Assembly (NCBI GenBank): GCA_029783825.1
Contig: JAREIK010002991.1
Location: 1,191,137 to 1,255,136 of the forward strand
Source: Sapria himalayana
Lineage: Eukaryota > Streptophyta > Magnoliopsida > Malpighiales > Rafflesiaceae
Direction of reading: 5' to 3'
Length of the DNA: 64,000 bases
Positions 58,842 through 64,000 of this stretch are shown here, piece after piece. Below the pieces are notes generated by a model that was given only the letters and a program-made list of their open reading frames with translations, was not told where the DNA came from and searched no databases. Each line of letters opens with the position of its first letter. Positions within the stretch are counted from its first letter, which is position 1. The position numbers and the translations under genes were made by a program.

Positions 58842-59630
58842 TATTTAAAATACTTAGTTTCTATCGCAGTAACTATAATACTAAATACATAGTGTTTTCT
58901 ATACTTGATAAATATTCTACTAATATTGTGTATGTAACTAAGTATAATGTAGATGATGTGAGTATGCATAGACAAACATATGTTTTTTCCTATTGTAAAA
59001 AGTTTTTAGAAATTCATAAAAGAAATTTCATTATTATAGTTTGAATCTTCAATAAATTCATTATTCTTATTATTGATGTATTTAGATATTACGTATTCTT
59101 AGCAATACATGACTAATATAAAGTAAATATAATTTTAACTACATGTCACATTAAATTAGAATTTTTTTAAGCCTCTTTGACAAATCGATACTATTAAAAT
59201 TTTATATTTTGTTAAGTATTTTAAGATATTTTTGTGAATTTTTTATTTTTTCTAAAGTGGATAAAATAACTTTTATTCTTGTATGCACTATTGGATTGAT
59301 TATGTGACACATACACTTAATATAAAAAATTATAACTAAGGGGCAATCCCTAATAGTTCTAACAAATATACTAATAACTATTTTGTTATTAGAAGCATTA
59401 TTGAATTTAATATTAAATATTTTATTATGAATATCATATTCTTTAAAAATTTTAATATATTTGAAGTGTACGTGTCACATATTCTCTAATAGTTTTAAAA
59501 ATTTTATATAAAGTTTTTATTTTGGATTTTGATTAGTAGGTGATGAGATATGTAAATGATCTATTATCATGATTAATATAGATATTGAATGTCATAGACA
59601 CCACTTTATTCAATTTGTGAATTTATAAAT

Positions 59631-59981
59631 TCAATATGTCAAATGGGCTAGGCCGGCCTGGTTATATGCCGCCCAAATGGGCTACCGTGATGGGTCATGC
59701 TCGGCACGATACAGTAATCCCCGGGTTTAGCTCGGTTTGGGTTAGATAAAACTTTAATTTTTAAAAAAAATTATCACCGTAATCTTGCGCCTCTTCGCCC
59801 TTTTCTGGGTTAGGAGTACATTGCCTGTCAAGCATCGGCTCGTATTGACTATATTCGGTGTGTGGTCAGGTGTGCTGTGCCCACGTGCTTGGCATGACAT
59901 GATGGGCCGAGGCATGCCACTGTAGTGTGCCGTGTTGGGCCCGGGCCGGATCAGCCCTGCTTGTCTCTTTTGACACATTTT
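59631..59981. mobile_element. MITE nested inside the ancient hAT transposase
   Basis: It begins tcaatatgtcaaatgggc and ends cttttgacacatttt, both decayed hAT ends, with gccggcctgg and cccgggccgga inside. Transposase similarity stops before it (59620, matching position 5755 of the near-intact copy) and resumes after it. Its own target duplication is not clear. Confidence 0.65.
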
Positions 59982-61370
59982 AATCAAATGATATAAAGTT
60001 TAGAAGTAAGTATGTATAATATTGACTATTATAGGATTATTTAAAAATTTAATTAGAATACTTATGATCATAATTAGTTTAATAACAAATTTTTTCTTAA
60101 AGTCATTGTGATATATAAAAAATGTAAAAGAATTTAAATTTGATCCAACTTTAAATATCATACTGCTCAATTGGGTTTACTTGAGATCTAATATATTATA
60201 TTTTTTAGTACATTGATCAACATGTTTTTTAAGGTTGTCATTATTATTTGTACTCTTATATATATATATATATATTATAATATATTTATTATGTCAATTC
60301 TTATTAATTATTTCTTGAATTTTTATTTTATATTAGTGTAAAATATGCTAATACTACTGAAATTTACTTAATTTTAGGGTTTTTAGCCAAATGAATTTTG
60401 GGTCGAGGCTATTGGAGAGGGCCTAGTATCGGCATTAGACCTTTAAGTTGAGTTGTTTATTATTTATATTTTCGTCAAATTCATTAATATTAGTCTCACT
60501 ATTTATTATTTTTTTAGTTATCTTTTGAAAATTAAATTATTTAATAATAAAATATAAAAAATTGATAATAAAAATGTGTACCATAACCGCATCCACATAA
60601 ATTTATTTTACTAGAAGCCCCAACCTTGTTGTTATATTCCAATTTAAAAATTCTATAACCTCTTCTATTTTTTTAAATTTGCAGGCTCAGATTATTTGCC
60701 ACCAAAAATAATTAACTATAAAAAATTAAAATTCTAGTTGGGCACTTAGCATAAAATAAGAGAGGAGAGAGAGCATCAGAAGAGAATAGGAGATATGAGA
60801 ATGAAATTTAAGAAAATTTTAATCTTATTTTATAGAAAATTTTTATATTAAAATAATATATATTTTTAAATTTTTTTTTAATTTTAAATGGACAGAAATT
60901 TGACAATTGTCAGATTTTTGATTCTAGCTGTTGAAAAAGATTTGACTGCTTCAGAATTTTCAAATTTAAAACTATTTTTTTACTATTTTTAGGCAACAAG
61001 GAAAGCGACAGACTCTGCTTGTCACTTTCTGTGTTGGTGCCCATTATGTGAAAATGAAACGAGCAAGATAGCTGACTAAACTATCATTTTAAAAAAAAAA
61101 ATTGAGCTAGGACATGTTAGAACATGACCTGTGACTAGTGCCCTATCATGAGTCATGAGTCATGAGTCGAGTGCATCTGGATCGTGCTAATTAGTCATGC
61201 ATGTAGTTAATGTGTGGCTCGACATGAGGCACGACTAGCCATGGCCTAGCACGGCACAAGTTGCCCCTTGCATTGGCATAATTATGGATCATAGCATGCC
61301 AAATCAAGCACGACTAATTTTGGATGTACCTTTTGTAGTGCTCGACACACCTTGCTCACTTGATATCTTT

Positions 61371-63110
61371 GGTGATTAAATGGGCTAGATGGGCTAGGTT
61401 TAACTTGGCATAACTAGTTTATATAGGACGTGCTTTTCTTGGAAGGTTAGCTTGCATGCCACAATAGCACGAAACACAATACGACCAGAGTCATTGGCCT
61501 ATCTGGGTCAAATTGGTTTTAGCTGGCAAAATGAACTATGGTCGTGTTTATGGGTGGAGCTTGAAATCTTTATTGAGTATGACACATGAGATCATGTGTG
61601 AAACCCAAATTAGCTTGAACCTTACAAGGCTAGCGTGCAACGAATTTATAGACACTCTTCCTAAAAGTCTTTTCTTCACTCACGTAGCAAATTACTTGAT
61701 TGAGTAATATTGTGGATGTATCCGTCTAATATGCACCATTATATTGAGATCATCGTGTCTCTTAATTCCAAATGCATTGTGGGGAGTCTCACACTTTGTG
61801 TCATGTGGCCAATCTCATAGGAAGTCTTCTTCTCAATCAAACAATTAGGAGTCAAAATTGTGGTCTAATGGGGTACTAGGAGATATCCCACCATTTTTTT
61901 CAAGACCAATCATAATAGTTATATCAAATGCACGAATAAGTTTAGTTATCATTCTTTGAGGAGTACTAACTGGATATGGTAAAGATCTTATCATTATAAT
62001 GTTTGAAAATGCATCTTCTTAGATCAAATTTTGAAAAAAAAATAATTTTTAAATAATGTCACATCTATACTCATAATAATCTTATTAATATCTGATGAGT
62101 ACCATCGATACTCGTTCTAAATACCAAAGTATCCAAGGAATATATACTTGATGACATGAAAAATCTTTTTTTTTTTCAATCTCGATTGAGATTATAAATA
62201 ATATAAGTACACTCCAATTTTGGTGACAAATAAAATAACTTATCTTCTAAATATATAAGCTAATTTTAGATATTACTTAAAAAAGACAAAAGATAATATT
62301 TAGGAGTGTTTTGTTTGATCAAAAAATTTTTGATTAATATTATTTCTTTTCAAAAATATCCAGTAATATTTTATTTGTAGTAAAAATTTTATAGTCGTGT
62401 CAACCAAATGCTTGGTTTTTATTCTCAACTACTATATTCTACAAAAGAGTGACAACACATTATATCTATTGAATTATTTCATAATTATTAAAAATGATAA
62501 AAATATTGGTTTAAAGTCTATTATAAAGTAATATGTTTTTTAAATATTTTGATATTACATCTAAAGTATATTTTAATTATTTGATAATTTTTTATTTAAA
62601 TAGACAATTTAAACTATTTTAAAGTTTGGATAATCTTGTTTATTAAATATAATAATCAATAAATATAATAAAATATTCCAATTTATCAAAAATATTTGTT
62701 AATGTCTAATTAAATCAAATAAAATGAGTTTATATTATTATCATCTTGATTTTTCATGTAAAAATTTTTAATATATTTTTCTAATTAATATCTATTATAG
62801 ACATCTCTGTTGTGTTTGTTTCATAATCTTTAATTTTTTTAATGATGAATGTGTAACCTAAGGGCCTTCTAAGGGCATTGTCAATGCTCAATGGTATTCA
62901 AGCATCTAAAGAGTTTTCTGAGGGTCGCAAATAATATGTATTATTCATTTCGTTCAATATTTTGGGAAGTCATCTATATATTATATTGTTTTCTGCACAA
63001 AAATATTAAAAATATCATGCTGTATTTTTGTTGTTTAATAAAATAATCAATTAAAAATAAATTATGGTATATTATATGTAAAAAAGAATTCATTAAAGAA
63101 CAGATATGAC
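61371..63110. other. Intergenic/intron AT-rich sequence with an old GC-richer stretch
   Basis: 61385-61560 has tgggctagatgggctagg and cgaaacacaatacgacc phrases like eroded hAT-MITE subterminal DNA. An open frame at 61513-61707 across its border is unrecognised. From 61800 to 63110 the DNA is AT-rich and featureless. Confidence 0.4.
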
Positions 63111-63119
63111 TTTAATGTT

Positions 63120-64000
63120 GTCTGTTGTCATGCATTTTGTCTTGTATAACTGTGTTATTGCTACTAAACATGTTAATAACTATTTTATTTTTAGAATGTT
63201 ATCAAATATGATGCTAACTATTTTATTTTGAATATGATAATCTATAAAGATTCTTAACGTGTACTCATATATGATAAGACAATCATCAATATAAAAAATT
63301 TTTGAAAATTCTAAAATTTTTTTATTATGTATTCATTTAGAATCTACATAATAGGTGGTGAGATATGCATAATATGTATTATCGTGACTAGTTCGGATAT
63401 TGGACGTCACTGACACAACATTGCTATATTGCTTAAATTTATTAGTTATTATTTATTTTTTTAATTTATTATATTTTAGTATATCGTTCATACATGTAGA
63501 CTTATGAATCATATGATATGAAGGTTGAAAATAGATATGCATGAATTGACTATCCTAAGATCCTCCAAAAATTTAATCGAACGATCTGGTGATCAGTTTA
63601 ATCATGTCTTCTCTTCCTAACTTATTCTGGTATATGAAGACAGTCAATACAGAAATTTTATTAGATACAGCCTTAAAGTTCTTACCATATAGTTGAGTTT
63701 GCTTAGGATTTAATATACTATATTTTTTGATATAATGTTCAACATGTCTATTTAGATGTTCAGTCCCAGATGCACTTGTATGTGTGTGTGTATATATATA
63801 TATATATAATATTTTTATTGTGCCGATTCTTAATAGACATCTCTAATATTTTTATTTTGTATTATTATAAAGCGCGTTCAATTATAAATATTTTTTTAGT
63901 TTTTTTGTTTTTTAAACATTCGTGTTTTGGTCGAGATCATGGGGGAAATTTGGTTTTGGCCTCTGGAATTTTATTTTCATTAAACTTACTATTAGTCATT
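63120..64000 (-). mobile_element. Decayed hAT transposase copy running off the right edge
   Basis: 63190-63440 aligns by phrase with 5520-5760 of the near-intact copy: attcatttagaatctac for tgtccagtttgaatcgac, gtattatcgtgactagttcggatattggacgtcact for the cgtgacatgtccatatatcggacgtcac block. 63740-63775 (tttagatgttcagtcccag) matches tttaggtgcccagtcccac before the zinc finger. The copy is in the same orientation as the 4226 transposase. It appears to be truncated on the left and continues beyond 64000. An (AT)n/(GT)n run interrupts it at 63780-63810. Confidence 0.65.

Larger units (their letters stand above)
57555..61370 (-). mobile_element. Ancient full-length copy of the hAT transposon
   Basis: The left end tagaggtgacaaaaggg is followed by a decayed GC-richer zone. 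A minus-strand transposase relic comes next: near 58840-58575 it reads LYCLVVCINPMVKI, ENILRFISTCIN and FYIQLARGKR, matching LYCLAACMDPRAKV, ENTLTFISSCMN and YSINLARGKR of the near-intact copy. Past the nested MITE the N-terminal half continues (60165-60235 aligns with 6020-6082). The gag-repeat leader (60760) aligns with 6370, the 60890-60960 zone with 6735-6815, and the gagtcatgagtcatgag array with 6960-7040. The end tgatatcttt (61361-61370) corresponds to tgacacctcta. No clear target duplication remains. Confidence 0.75.

Noticed and set aside
1..64000. Organellar DNA insertion, rRNA or tRNA genes
   Set aside because: No stretch with recognisable plastid, mitochondrial, rRNA or cloverleaf-forming tRNA sequence was seen; only a degenerate tRNA-derived SINE-like unit.

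Overview
The window looks like nuclear DNA of a flowering plant. The evidence is a strongly AT-rich background, three fragments of conserved low-copy plant genes with long introns and GT-AG splice sites, and dense layers of decayed plant transposons (hAT, Ty1/copia, Ty3/gypsy Tat/Athila-like, foldback and MITE-type elements). I cannot name the species. There is no bacterial, organellar, CRISPR or tRNA/rRNA content that I can see.

Genes. (1) The 5' exon of a metallo-beta-lactamase-fold hydrolase (the plant At1g30300 / yeast C777.06c type) lies on the minus strand at 2780-2994. Its later exons are beyond the left edge, so 1-2779 is intron. (2) A complete two-exon gene for a small OB-fold nucleic-acid-binding protein of the At4g28440 type is on the plus strand: exon 1 at 17105-17315, exon 2 at 24689-24879, 133 aa, with a 7.37 kb intron full of transposon debris. 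(3) The first coding exon of an EDR1/CTR1-type Raf-like protein kinase is at 54052-54297 on the plus strand. Possible 5' leader exons lie between 49.3 and 53.7 kb, and its next intron runs to the right edge (at least 9.7 kb).

Mobile elements by region. 0-2.5 kb: an LTR-like AT-rich repeat interrupted by a 1.03 kb TIR element carrying a 28-bp GC-rich minisatellite. 3.2-7.4 kb: a nearly intact 4.2 kb hAT transposon with 8-bp target duplications, inserted about 230 bp upstream of the hydrolase start codon. Its transposase has only two visible lesions. 7.6 kb: a 144-bp non-autonomous relative with a perfect target duplication. 8-15 kb: decayed Tat/Athila-like gypsy sequence on the minus strand with two integrase fragments. 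16.6 kb: half of a foldback element in the OB-fold promoter. 22.2-24.3 kb: an older hAT copy in the OB-fold intron. 26 kb: a copia gag/protease relic. 28.0-39.5 kb: one old copia element (LTR, PBS, integrase, RT, then RNase H and LTR) split by about 5.7 kb of other repeats, including a 0.58 kb tandem duplication. 40.7-45.8 kb: a second gypsy-type relic. 46.7-47.4 kb: a second hAT lineage. 48.7 kb: a complete foldback element. 50.99 and 51.73 kb: two more hAT MITEs. 56 kb: a copia LTR/PBS/gag start. 57.6-61.4 kb: a full-length but ancient hAT copy with a nested MITE. 63.1 kb to the end: another hAT relic.

The best novelty here is structural: one hAT family seen at several stages of life (near-intact, ancient full-length, truncated, MITE) around three host genes, and an insertion that can be proven by paralogous empty sites. 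I did not find a convincing new multi-gene biological system. Two minus-strand open frames at 39.5-40.4 kb are the main unrecognised coding-like sequence.
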